This document shows, piece by piece, positions 22,421 to 30,401 of a stretch of 64,000 nucleotides of DNA. This DNA is from Varibaculum prostatecancerukia (GTDB taxonomy: Bacteria > Actinomycetota > Actinomycetes > Actinomycetales > Actinomycetaceae): contig NZ_OW968402.1 in the NCBI RefSeq assembly GCF_943169825.2, forward strand, positions 1,922,001-1,986,000, read 5' to 3'. Every line of letters begins with the position of its first letter. The stretch's first letter is position 1. The notes beneath the pieces were generated by a model that was not told the DNA's origin, made no database searches, and was given only the letters and a program-made list of their open reading frames with translations. The position numbers and the translations under genes are program-made.

Positions 22421-22774
22421 ATGTCCACTTTCAAAAGACTGTCCGGAGCACTAGCCGCCACCGCCATGTTGATATCGGGAATAGTTTGTGCCCCAGCTGC
22501 ACAGGCAGCTCCTTCTTGCCCTTCTGGCTACGTGTGTATGTGGAACGGAATTAACGGGACCGGTACGAAGTTCAAATATTCCTCATCTGCAAATCACACC
22601 CATCAAATCCACTCAGTCTATTTTAACTATAGAACAATGGGAACCAAGTTTACGAGCGAAAGAAATGGCAAGGGATATAGAATTACGTACTACACCCCCT
22701 CTCAAAGAGGTTTTCGGAATTGGGATCGTATAAACTGGAAAGCTTGTCGCTCACACCAGGACTTTAAGATTTAA
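22421..22774 (+). CDS. Small secreted protein, peptidase inhibitor I36-like
   Basis: A 117-residue exported protein. The ATG at 22421 has GGGAG at suitable distance and starts a clear signal peptide (MSTFKRLSGALAATAMLISG) with cleavage after AAQA; a longer frame from 22385 would spoil it. The mature part begins APSCPSGYVCMWNGINGTG and carries three Cys and many Tyr, Asn and Gly. This N-terminal pattern matches the I36 family, whose founding member is a Streptomyces metalloprotease inhibitor and whose fold is a beta-gamma-crystallin type. It could inhibit a protease or act as an antimicrobial peptide exported by the ABC system encoded downstream. Family is fairly likely; activity is unknown. 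Confidence 0.7.
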   Translation: MSTFKRLSGALAATAMLISGIVCAPAAQAAPSCPSGYVCMWNGINGTGTKFKYSSSANHTHQIHSVYFNYRTMGTKFTSERNGKGYRITYYTPSQRGFRNWDRINWKACRSHQDFKI

Positions 22775-22794
22775 TCTCGAATTGCAGGATCCGT

Positions 22795-23706
22795 ATGAGA
22801 GCCAACCATGCGCTGAAAATCTTACAAATACTCTGCGGAATTTCACTGGTTAGCTTTATGACGGCGTGCGCTTCACAACCGGTTGATGATAGCGCCGAGT
22901 GGACTCCTAGTAAAGCTGCTGTAAATAGCCACATTTATCTAAGCGAGACCAACGCTATTCTCTATCCCCCACAGGCAGAAACTAACCAGTTGCGTAACGC
23001 ATATTATGCCGCAGTTACATCTTGTATGCAGAAGCAAGGATTTTCTTATACTCCCACAGACGCCAATTCCCCATCATTGGATTTGATTTCAATGAACGAA
23101 AAGGCAATTGAAAATGTTTATGAATATGTCTCGGAAGAAGATGCGGTAAAATACGGCGTCGCAGTTCCAGGATGGTATGACCAGAATGCTAAAGCTGCAG
23201 ACGATAAAATTTTGTCTCCTGAGGATCGGGCGCTCTACGGAGACGAAAACAGTAAAAACCCTTCAGGATGTGTAAACGAAGCAATGAAAGAGGTACTTCC
23301 AAAATATAAACGCATGGTCGAACTAGAGCAGGAAGCAACCAACATTTCATTACAAGCCACAGACGCAATCTCCACAACGAAAGACAAAGCTGCAGCAGCT
23401 TGGAATAAATGCATGAAAAACGAGGGATACACTCAGTTTTTATCTCCCTCTTCCCTGTCTAGCCCGAAGGGGGATGAGGCTCCCGACCTGTCCTGGCCAG
23501 CACCAAATCCCGGTATAGAAGAAATAAAGGCAGCTCAGGCTGCTTCTCGCTGTATGTTAAGCACCAGGTACCTTGAAAAAGTTTCCAAAGCGGAGGCACT
23601 AGCGGTGCATAAGATATTAGCGAAGAAACCAGGGCTAATCGCGGAGTGGCAAGAATTACGTCAAGATAGCCTAAAAAAGAGTAAAAATATTTCCAGAGAA
23701 AACTAA
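22795..23706 (+). CDS. Lipoprotein of unknown function, exporter-linked
   Basis: A 303-residue predicted lipoprotein: signal sequence to residue about 24 with lipobox MTAC. The mature part is largely helical and hydrophilic, with spaced conserved-looking cysteines in YYAAVTSCMQKQGFSY, NPSGCVNEAM, AWNKCMKNEGY and ASRCMLSTRY. The repeated 'CM...GF/GY' pattern suggests a duplicated helical unit with two disulfides. It lies 20 bases downstream of the I36-like gene and 32 upstream of the adaptor gene, all on one strand and all AT-rich. A role as an immunity protein or as an extracytoplasmic part of the exporter is inference; no named family was recognised. Confidence 0.65.
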   Translation: MRANHALKILQILCGISLVSFMTACASQPVDDSAEWTPSKAAVNSHIYLSETNAILYPPQAETNQLRNAYYAAVTSCMQKQGFSYTPTDANSPSLDLISMNEKAIENVYEYVSEEDAVKYGVAVPGWYDQNAKAADDKILSPEDRALYGDENSKNPSGCVNEAMKEVLPKYKRMVELEQEATNISLQATDAISTTKDKAAAAWNKCMKNEGYTQFLSPSSLSSPKGDEAPDLSWPAPNPGIEEIKAAQAASRCMLSTRYLEKVSKAEALAVHKILAKKPGLIAEWQELRQDSLKKSKNISREN

Positions 23707-23738
23707 TATTTTTTCCCCACGACTTAGGATGCTATAAC

Positions 23739-24932
23739 TTGAAATTATTGAGCCGCAGTAAACGCCGAGTTGCGTGGAAAACAGTCATTTTTACTGCTAG
23801 TGGAGCAGCTATATGTCTGGGTTTTGTTTTACTTCTGACGCTGAGTTTCTTATCCCCGTCCAAGGCGCGTCCTATCTCTAGTGCTCACCCGGTCGCTACC
23901 GCGAAAGTAGAAGCTGGAAAACTATCTCGCACGCTAACAGGAACAGCTAACATTTCGTCCTCTAGCGAAAGAGAAATTCCTCTTTCAGTTAGAAACGAGG
24001 ACGAAGTAGGGGTGATCTCGGCGGTGCCAGTCAGCGCCGGAAAACCTGTTCCGTACTGTCATGCTTTATTAGAAATATCAGGGCGTCCTCTTTTAGCGTT
24101 GAACGGATTAATACCTGCCTACCGCGACCTCCATATCGGCGACAGCGGCAAGGATGTCACCCAGCTGCAAAAAGCTTTGAATAGCTGTGGCTATTCGGTT
24201 GCAGCAGATGGACAGCTAGGAAAATACACTGCCCAGCTCGTCGCGAAGCTCTATCGAAACAACGGTTATGCTCCGGCCCAGAACCCGAAGACACGAAACG
24301 CACGTCAGGATACGCCTGGCAACAAACCCCAGGCCGAATCGGACACCAATAGCACTGAAAATGAAACTGCCTCAGATGATTCATTAGTTATCCCCCGCAG
24401 TGAAGCCGCCTTTATCCCTGCCAATTCCACTATTACCGAGCTGCCTGATTTGGGTAGCTATCTGGGTGAGAAATCTAGTGTGAAAATCGGGGTAGGCGCA
24501 CCCTTAGCAATCCTGGAATTAGACGCAAAACAGATACTGAAGCTGCGCGAAGGTTTACCGATAAAATTGGAGTCTGGTCAATGGAATAACGAGACCACAT
24601 TACCCGCAATTCCCAACTCCCCCGACTCCAATGATAAAGATGAAGAACAAAACTCACAGCCAACATACACTCTGCGTATTCCCTTAAATAATCCCCCAAA
24701 TAATGCTCTAACTACTTGTCAATGGAGTGTGACCATCGGTTCCAACACTATTTATCCGTTCACTGTGCCCGCGGCAGCAATCCGTGAGGATAACAAAGGA
24801 ACCTATGTGCAAAAGAAGACCGGCGATTCTACCCAGAAAACTTATGTTGAAATTATCGAAAGCGGAGATGGAGCCGTTGCTATTAAAGGGGCAGTAAAAA
24901 CTGGTGAAATTGTCTTGCTGGGAGATAAATAA
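23739..24932 (+). CDS. MacA-like adaptor with peptidoglycan-binding domain
   Basis: A 397-residue membrane-anchored protein starting at TTG. One N-terminal membrane segment (residues about 13-35) is followed by a beta-rich region, then a PG_binding_1 type domain at about residues 130-178 (IGDSGKDVTQLQKALNSCGY, with the LQ-AL-x-x-x-GY pattern). After that lies a Pro/Asn/Ser/Thr-rich insert, and a C-terminal beta-barrel-like part (YPFTVPAAAIRED). This arrangement is seen in actinobacterial adaptors encoded just before MacB-type ABC transporters. It likely links the permease at 25666 to the cell wall. It sits one base before the ATPase gene start. Confidence 0.75.
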   Translation: MKLLSRSKRRVAWKTVIFTASGAAICLGFVLLLTLSFLSPSKARPISSAHPVATAKVEAGKLSRTLTGTANISSSSEREIPLSVRNEDEVGVISAVPVSAGKPVPYCHALLEISGRPLLALNGLIPAYRDLHIGDSGKDVTQLQKALNSCGYSVAADGQLGKYTAQLVAKLYRNNGYAPAQNPKTRNARQDTPGNKPQAESDTNSTENETASDDSLVIPRSEAAFIPANSTITELPDLGSYLGEKSSVKIGVGAPLAILELDAKQILKLREGLPIKLESGQWNNETTLPAIPNSPDSNDKDEEQNSQPTYTLRIPLNNPPNNALTTCQWSVTIGSNTIYPFTVPAAAIREDNKGTYVQKKTGDSTQKTYVEIIESGDGAVAIKGAVKTGEIVLLGDK

Positions 24933-25679
24933 TTGGACTCTAACGCTCAGGTTAATACATCTGATATAGCCCCTCCGACTACCAATGAGCCCCCTATCCT
25001 AGAAATGCATAACTTAAACCGTACCTTCGGGACAGGAAATTCTACTGTTTATGCGTTAAAAAATGTGAATCTAAAAATAAAAAAAGGGGAGTCAGTAGTA
25101 ATTACCGGTCCTTCTGGGGCGGGAAAATCAACTCTCCTAAATATCCTAGGGTTATTAGACCCTAACTACGAAGGCACGTTAAAGATACAAGGGAAGGATT
25201 GCAGTAAACTAAAACCAGCACAAATTGATCAATTACGAGCTGATCATATTGGTTTTATTTTTCAGGATTTCGGTTTAATTCCTTACCTGAATGTAATACA
25301 AAATATCGAGTTGGGTTTTACCTACAGTAATCTCGAAAGGAACATACGAAAAGAAAAAACACTCTTTTGTTTATCGGCAGTGGGGCTAGAACACCGAGCA
25401 ACCGCTCGCATTAGCACCCTATCTGGGGGTGAAAAACAGCGGGTAGCCATTGCACGAACCTTAACTAGATCGCCCAGTCTACTGTTAGCTGATGAACCCA
25501 CCGGTAATCTCGATCAAGATAATTCCCAAAAAACTATTGAACTCTTATTGCAGGTACAACGGAGCAGCGGATGCGCTCTGGTAGTGGTCACGCATGAGCC
25601 AGAAGTGCGCGCCCACTTCGGCCACGGTTATTTGGTGGTAGATGGAAACGTGGAGCAGATCGATTATGACAAGAGTTAA
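24933..25679 (+). CDS. MacB/LolD-type ABC transporter ATPase
   Basis: Cytoplasmic ATPase (248 residues, usual for the family) powering the neighbouring FtsX-type permease. It shows Walker [10 protein letters not shown], the Q-loop [13 protein letters not shown], signature [15 protein letters not shown] and Walker [12 protein letters not shown], with the switch His in VVVTHEPEV. The start is TTG immediately after the stop of the adaptor gene, so they are probably coupled. Codon use is markedly AT-rich (for instance a run encoding [12 protein letters not shown]), unlike the genes before 22.2 kb and after 26.9 kb, which supports horizontal acquisition. Family secure; cargo unknown. Confidence 0.92.
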   Translation: MDSNAQVNTSDIAPPTTNEPPILEMHNLNRTFGTGNSTVYALKNVNLKIKKGESVVITGPSGAGKSTLLNILGLLDPNYEGTLKIQGKDCSKLKPAQIDQLRADHIGFIFQDFGLIPYLNVIQNIELGFTYSNLERNIRKEKTLFCLSAVGLEHRATARISTLSGGEKQRVAIARTLTRSPSLLLADEPTGNLDQDNSQKTIELLLQVQRSSGCALVVVTHEPEVRAHFGHGYLVVDGNVEQIDYDKS

Positions 25680-26835
25680 TTGGGGACTGCTACTACAGCA
25701 ATCTCTTGGTGCCATCTGGGGCAGAAAAATGCGCTCCGTCATGACCGCGTTTGGGATAACCGTGGGGATTCTAGTTTTTCTGGTCACCTTAGGTTGGTCT
25801 CTCTCCGCCAGTGCAGACATAAACGCAACTTTCGATGAGCGTACAGCGACTACCATAACCGTTACTGCCCGCGAAGATGCTGAGCAAATACTAGATAAAA
25901 ACTTCACTGACAGGGTAACGAAAATGCAGGGGGTAAAAGCAGCAGGACGTTACAGCGCCGCACCTCAAGCCGATTGCCGCACTCACCCCGGCGAAACTCA
26001 AGCCACCCCTATAATCGTGGCTGATCCCGGGTTTTTACAAGCCAGTGGGATGAAAGTAAAGAGCGGGAGACTTTTCGATAAAAGCATCGAGAAAATTCCG
26101 GGGCCGGTCGCCTTATTAGGGCCAACTGCTGCTAACAACTTGGGTATGACCACAACTGACGGCACCACAAGAATTATTTGCGATGGCAAATCTATTCCAG
26201 TGTTTGGGGTCTTATCCTCCACTGGCCAGGCCGCAGGCGCAAGTTCAGCGGTAATTATTTCTAAGAATCTAGACGGCAGCGATGTGTCTTATCAAGCTGG
26301 AAACGGACTTGCTGGCGTGGTTGAAACCGAGTTAGGTGCCACTAAGAAAGTGGCTGCTGCTCTTCCGTATGCAGTATCTGCCAGGCATTCGGAACTAGTC
26401 GCAGTCAGAATGCCACCAAGCACCGAAGAACTCCGCGGTAAAGTAACAACTTCATTAAACACAATGGCAATCGGGGTTTCTATTCTTTCCCTAGTAGTAG
26501 GCGCAATAGGAATTATGACAACTACGCTAACCTCGGTTATTGAACGCACTACCGAAATAGGGTTGCGTCGTTCTCTTGGGGCACGTCCGCGTCACATTGC
26601 ATACCAGTTTATTATCGAAGGAGTGTTTCTTGGAGGCATCGGCGCTTTTTTTGGAGTACTTCTCGGCTTAGTGTCACTGTTAGTACTAGTCAGACTACAA
26701 GGGTGGACGCCAGTAATGTATCCGCTAATACCGCTGCTATTAATTCCCGGAGGGATGATAATCGGAATACTCTCATCCCTGGTTCCTGCCTTACGTGCTG
26801 CTAAAATCCCTCCAGCAGCCGCCTTAAGACACTAA
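25666..26835 (+). CDS. MacB-type (FtsX-domain) ABC permease
   Basis: Permease of about 389 residues. The frame opens at ATG 25642, but ATG 25666, which overlaps the ATPase stop and has GGAG upstream, gives a start more typical of the family ([20 protein letters not shown]). Membrane segment 1 (residues about 25-45) is followed by a large extracellular MacB periplasmic-core domain. Three more segments lie in the last 130 residues with the FtsX signature ERTTEIGLRRSLGARPRHI. Such transporters move peptides or perform mechanical work instead of classical pumping. It is the last gene of the AT-rich unit; no clear terminator follows. Confidence 0.9.
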   Translation: MTRVNWGLLLQQSLGAIWGRKMRSVMTAFGITVGILVFLVTLGWSLSASADINATFDERTATTITVTAREDAEQILDKNFTDRVTKMQGVKAAGRYSAAPQADCRTHPGETQATPIIVADPGFLQASGMKVKSGRLFDKSIEKIPGPVALLGPTAANNLGMTTTDGTTRIICDGKSIPVFGVLSSTGQAAGASSAVIISKNLDGSDVSYQAGNGLAGVVETELGATKKVAAALPYAVSARHSELVAVRMPPSTEELRGKVTTSLNTMAIGVSILSLVVGAIGIMTTTLTSVIERTTEIGLRRSLGARPRHIAYQFIIEGVFLGGIGAFFGVLLGLVSLLVLVRLQGWTPVMYPLIPLLLIPGGMIIGILSSLVPALRAAKIPPAAALRH

Positions 26836-26901
26836 AGAAATAGATCCCTAAAAATCGAAACCTAGTCATTCACTCCCTGCTGCCAGCAATAGTATGGGTG
26901 T

Positions 26902-27396
26902 ATGCAAAAAAAACTGGTTTACCGCGACGAAGTTGATGACCCGATTACTTTGCCGGATCTGAGCGACCCGGAAGAAACTGCTCAGTTCTTGCGGTCATTG
27001 CCGGATGTTTCCGACAAGTGTCCCTCGACTGAAGCTCAACTTATTGAGACGATGGGGATCCGCTTTCACCACTTGGGCGGGGAGGTAATGGTTTGCTCAA
27101 TGCCAGTAGAGGGCAACCGCCAGACCTTAGGGGTCCTGCACGGCGGCGCGAATGCGGTGTTGGGGGAAACTACCGGGTCTTTGGCTGCCAACTACGTGGC
27201 TCCCAAAGGCAAACACGCGGTAGGGGCAAATATCTTCGTCACCCATCATCGTCCGGCTATCGAGGGCCGGGTGTATTGCGTGGCGACTTTAGCCCAAAGC
27301 GGGCGCACCCTCGCGACCTATTTCTTGCAGATTTTTTCCGAGGACGGCAAACTCACAGCCTCCGGCACCCACACCTGCGCATTTGTGGATGATTAG
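26902..27396 (+). CDS. PaaI-type hotdog thioesterase
   Basis: Hydrolase of 164 residues expected to cleave acyl-CoA or aryl-CoA thioesters in the cytoplasm. The signature region GVLHGGANAVLGETTGSLAA around residues 77-96 carries the HGG turn and the acidic residue of the central helix used in catalysis by PaaI-like and 1,4-dihydroxy-2-naphthoyl-CoA thioesterases. The last strands (HHRPAIEGRVYCVATLAQSG) also fit. Menaquinone biosynthesis is one possible pathway but no men genes are nearby. Base composition returns to the genome norm here. Family secure, substrate unknown. Confidence 0.85.
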   Translation: MQKKLVYRDEVDDPITLPDLSDPEETAQFLRSLPDVSDKCPSTEAQLIETMGIRFHHLGGEVMVCSMPVEGNRQTLGVLHGGANAVLGETTGSLAANYVAPKGKHAVGANIFVTHHRPAIEGRVYCVATLAQSGRTLATYFLQIFSEDGKLTASGTHTCAFVDD

Positions 27397-27534
27397 GGCG
27401 AGGCTGCGCAAAAAACTGATTTCGATATTGCACGGATATTGCACGCGGCAGCTTCATGAGACAACGCAGAGACAACGCTGGGAGATTTTTTAACTTGACC
27501 GTTGCATTTGCCTTGGTCAGAGCCATTTATTTGG

Positions 27535-27620
27535 TGCGCAAGGGGGGACTTGAACCCCCATGCCCGGTAAAGGGCACACGGACCTGAACCGTGCGCGTCT
27601 ACCAATTCCGCCACTTGCGC
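27535..27620 (-). tRNA. tRNA-Leu (anticodon CAG)
   Basis: The minus strand gives an 86-nt class II cloverleaf: acceptor GCGCAAG with CTTGCGC, D arm GGCGGAATTGGTAGACGC, anticodon loop TTCAGGT with anticodon CAG, a long variable arm (TGCCCTTTACCGGGCA) and T arm GGGGGTTCAAGTCCCCC. Discriminator A is followed by an encoded CCA. Confidence 0.95.
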
Positions 27621-27958
27621 TTAGGTTTAACGCCCGGAAGCGTTAACCAACGAATAGAAATCTACCCTGAAACCAAAGGCGGGAGCAAGCCCACAGAAAA
27701 AAGGCGTCACGTTTCACAACGTTTACCGCCAAAATTTGCAACTCAGGGCGGATTCTCTCTGCTGCTTTAGACTTTTTCACCCCGCCAGCACGCCTAATAT
27801 CGCCCTATTCACCCTGCGATAATACTTCTCAGACATTTTTCTATTACCCTGGGTCTTAGGTGTGTTTGCTGCGCGCTGTTTTTACCGGCAAAATCTGCCA
27901 GATAAAAATAGCGCCGCAAGATGCTTCAGATCTGGTTTTTACAGGAGAGGACGAAAAT
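27621..27958. other. Divergent intergenic region between tRNA-Leu and fhaA
   Basis: These 338 bases must hold the promoters of tRNA-Leu (minus) and of the fhaA-pknB operon (plus). An imperfect inverted repeat (GGTTTAACGC with GCGTTAACC, about 27624-27648) lies just upstream of the tRNA. I see no coding frame with support; the frame running into fhaA from 27860 lacks a ribosome binding site. Confidence 0.5.
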
Positions 27959-28654
27959 ATGGGAGTGGTTGACCGCTTCGAAAGAGCCGTTTCCCAGGGG
28001 GTAAACGCTCCTTTTTCTAAAATGTTCGCCAGTTCAATTAAAGCGGTAGACGTAAAGTCGGCGATTCGGGAAAGCATGGACAGCTCCCGCGCCACTTTGA
28101 GCGATGGCCGGGTAGTAGTGCCCAATGAGTACCGCGTACTCCTTAATGAAAAAGACTTCCAGTCGGTTATGGATCAGAACTCGCAGGTATTCGCGCAAGA
28201 ATTAGCGCAAGACGCCACTTCATACGCTACGGAACAAAGCTACGTGTTCGTGGGGCCAGTGGAAGTTACTTTTTCTGCCGGAGAATATCCGCTGGGAGAA
28301 CTAAAAATCGAAAACGCTATCCGGCGTGGCCCCGCTGCCCCGGTGACCACTGCTGGCGCCAGTCCCGCCCATCCGATTATCGATATCGAGGGACAACAGT
28401 GGCTACTAACCGAACCAGTCACGGTGATAGGGCGTGGATCTGAAGCCGATATTGTGGTACATGACCCGGGAGTATCCCGCCGCCACCTGGAACTGCGAAT
28501 AACTTCTCAAGGAGTAATCGCTACCGATTTAGGTTCCACTAACGGATCCTATGTGGAAGGTCATCGCATCAGCGCCGCCACCCTGTTAGATGGAAACGAA
28601 ATAACTATCGGTCGCACTCACCTGCTATTTTGGACATCAAGCGCGGATGAATAA
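27959..28654 (+). CDS. fhaA: FHA-domain protein FhaA
   Basis: Phosphothreonine-binding adaptor of the kinase-controlled wall synthesis system (231 residues). The N-terminal domain (MGVVDRFERAVSQGVNAPFS onward, residues 1-120) is the DUF3662-type module of FhaA. The C-terminal FHA domain (residues about 150-230) shows VIGRGSEADIVVHDPGVSRR, HLEL and LGSTNGSYVEG, with the Arg, Ser, His and Asn residues that read phosphothreonine. In mycobacteria FhaA binds phosphorylated MurJ-type partners. The start chosen is ATG 27959 behind AGGAGAGGA; the longer frame adds 33 non-conserved residues. First gene of the operon that ends with pknB. Confidence 0.92.
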   Translation: MGVVDRFERAVSQGVNAPFSKMFASSIKAVDVKSAIRESMDSSRATLSDGRVVVPNEYRVLLNEKDFQSVMDQNSQVFAQELAQDATSYATEQSYVFVGPVEVTFSAGEYPLGELKIENAIRRGPAAPVTTAGASPAHPIIDIEGQQWLLTEPVTVIGRGSEADIVVHDPGVSRRHLELRITSQGVIATDLGSTNGSYVEGHRISAATLLDGNEITIGRTHLLFWTSSADE

Positions 28655-28666
28655 TAGGCGGTAATT

Positions 28667-29158
28667 GTGGCGGTAGGACTTTTATACACTATTCTTCGAT
28701 TCGGTTTCGTAGCCCTATTATGGCTGCTGGTAATCGGATTGGTACTAGTGCTACGCCGCGATATTTTCTTGGCGTCCTCGGCATCTGCAAAATCTCCTCT
28801 CCGAGGCTCGCGCGCACGGCGCCCTCAAAATAAGAAGAGCAAGCCCCAAAAATCCAAACGCAAAGGCCGTCCTCGCTACCTGGCTTTCACCGGTGGCGCC
28901 CTGGCCGGAAATCGTTTGAAACTTGACGGAAACCCCATTCTCTTAGGGCGCTCTGGCGAGTGCACGGTACCTCTGAAAGATTCCTACTCCTCCAATAGAC
29001 ACGCGCGTATCTACAACAACAACGGACGCTGGTTTATTGAGGATCTGAACTCAACGAATGGAACATTCGTTGGCAACAAACGCCTCACCACCGCTCAGCC
29101 CCTCGAGCTGGGAGTCGTGGTGCGGATTGGACAAACAACAATGGAGCTAACTAGATGA
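28667..29158 (+). CDS. fhaB: FHA-domain protein FhaB/FipA
   Basis: A 163-residue membrane-anchored FHA protein starting at GTG 12 bases after fhaA. One N-terminal membrane segment (residues about 8-28) is followed by a basic linker (RARRPQNKKSKPQKSKRK) and a complete FHA domain: ILLGRSGECTVPLKDSYSSN, RHARI and DLNSTNGTFVG. In mycobacteria the orthologue (FipA) links FtsZ and FtsQ under PknA control. Its stop overlaps the pstP start by four bases (ATGA). Confidence 0.92.
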   Translation: MAVGLLYTILRFGFVALLWLLVIGLVLVLRRDIFLASSASAKSPLRGSRARRPQNKKSKPQKSKRKGRPRYLAFTGGALAGNRLKLDGNPILLGRSGECTVPLKDSYSSNRHARIYNNNGRWFIEDLNSTNGTFVGNKRLTTAQPLELGVVVRIGQTTMELTR

Positions 29159-30333
29159 GCATCGGATTCAACTATGCTGCCCTCTCCGATATCGGTAAGA
29201 TCCGGCAATCTAACCAAGATTCGGGTTACGCCGGTCCAAATCTGCTGATATTAGCAGACGGGATGGGAGGCCCAGCCGGGGGGGATATTGCCTCGTCAAT
29301 AGCTATCGATCATGTACGCGGCCTCGACTCCTTAGCCGAAAGCCCCGAAGACGCTCTAGAAAGCCTCCGGACAGCCTTAGGGCAAGCGCATCAGGAACTT
29401 TGTGAACGCTCCAGCCAAGATCCCGCGCTGGCCGGCTTTGGTACTACCTGTATCGCTATTCGCCGCAGCGAAAATGCTCTGACCATGACCCATATCGGGG
29501 ATTCGCGCGCCTACCGGCTGCGGGGCGGAGAACTGCGGCAAATGACCAATGACCATTCTTTCGTGCAATACCTGGTGGATACCGGGCAACTCACCCAGGA
29601 TCAAGCAGAAAACCATCCCCAACGTTCGGTACTACTACGGGTTTTAGGGGATTCTCAAGAGGACGTAAATCTCGACGAATCTCATCCCGAACTCAAAGTT
29701 GGTGACCGCTGGCTGCTGTGTTCGGACGGCTTGTGCGGTTTTGTATCCGGGCAAACCATCGGCAAAGTGCTCTATCACAGTGAAACCCCGCAGCAGGCTT
29801 GCGAATCTTTAGTGGAACTGGCGCTGAAAGCCGGCGGCCCAGACAATGTGACCTGCGTAGTTGCCGACATTGTGGAGGACGCCCCGCAAAGCGAGCCACA
29901 AGTAGTGGGAGCGGCGGCCACCGACCGGTTAGCGCAGGTGCGCAGACAGCTGGATACGCTTTCCGAAGACACCTTGTCTGCTAGTCCCGATAGTCCCGAC
30001 CCGGCCGCTACTGATGCCCGGGACGAGGACGAGTCTTTTTCTGCGGCGCGGGCGGCGGTACCGACGGAGCCCCTAGAGGAGGAAACCCAGGTTCCTAAGT
30101 TCCGCTGGGGTCGAATCATCGGGGTAGTCCTGGGACTACTGGTCTTGATTGGGCTGTTTTTGGGGGCTTTGCGGTACGGGATGTCTTCTCGCCCCACCCC
30201 TCCTCCGACTGCCACTTTGACCTCGGTGTCCGAAACCGAATCTACTGATACTTCGCCCCAGAAAGAAAAAACTGAAACTGAAAATCCTTCGCAGACGGAA
30301 ACCTCTAAATCTGCTCATCCCGATAAGTCTTAA
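29155..30333 (+). CDS. pstP: PP2C-type Ser/Thr phosphatase PstP
   Basis: Membrane phosphatase that removes phosphate from the kinases and substrates of the same operon (392 residues). The catalytic domain (1-240) has the metal-binding motifs RQSNQDSGY, LADGMGGPAGGDIAS, HIGDSRAYRLRGG, CSDGLCGFV and GGPDNVTCVV. An acidic linker leads to one membrane segment (residues about 320-340, IIGVVLGLLVLIGLFLGALR) and a Thr/Ser/Glu-rich external tail of about 45 residues. Arrangement and neighbours are as in M. tuberculosis. Confidence 0.94.
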   Translation: MSIGFNYAALSDIGKIRQSNQDSGYAGPNLLILADGMGGPAGGDIASSIAIDHVRGLDSLAESPEDALESLRTALGQAHQELCERSSQDPALAGFGTTCIAIRRSENALTMTHIGDSRAYRLRGGELRQMTNDHSFVQYLVDTGQLTQDQAENHPQRSVLLRVLGDSQEDVNLDESHPELKVGDRWLLCSDGLCGFVSGQTIGKVLYHSETPQQACESLVELALKAGGPDNVTCVVADIVEDAPQSEPQVVGAAATDRLAQVRRQLDTLSEDTLSASPDSPDPAATDARDEDESFSAARAAVPTEPLEEETQVPKFRWGRIIGVVLGLLVLIGLFLGALRYGMSSRPTPPPTATLTSVSETESTDTSPQKEKTETENPSQTETSKSAHPDKS

Positions 30334-30401
30334 GCGGCAAGTGATAACCGCGAGTTAAGAAGTTAACGCGGTTCCAGTAAAGGAAAGGAGGGACAGCGCT
30401 T

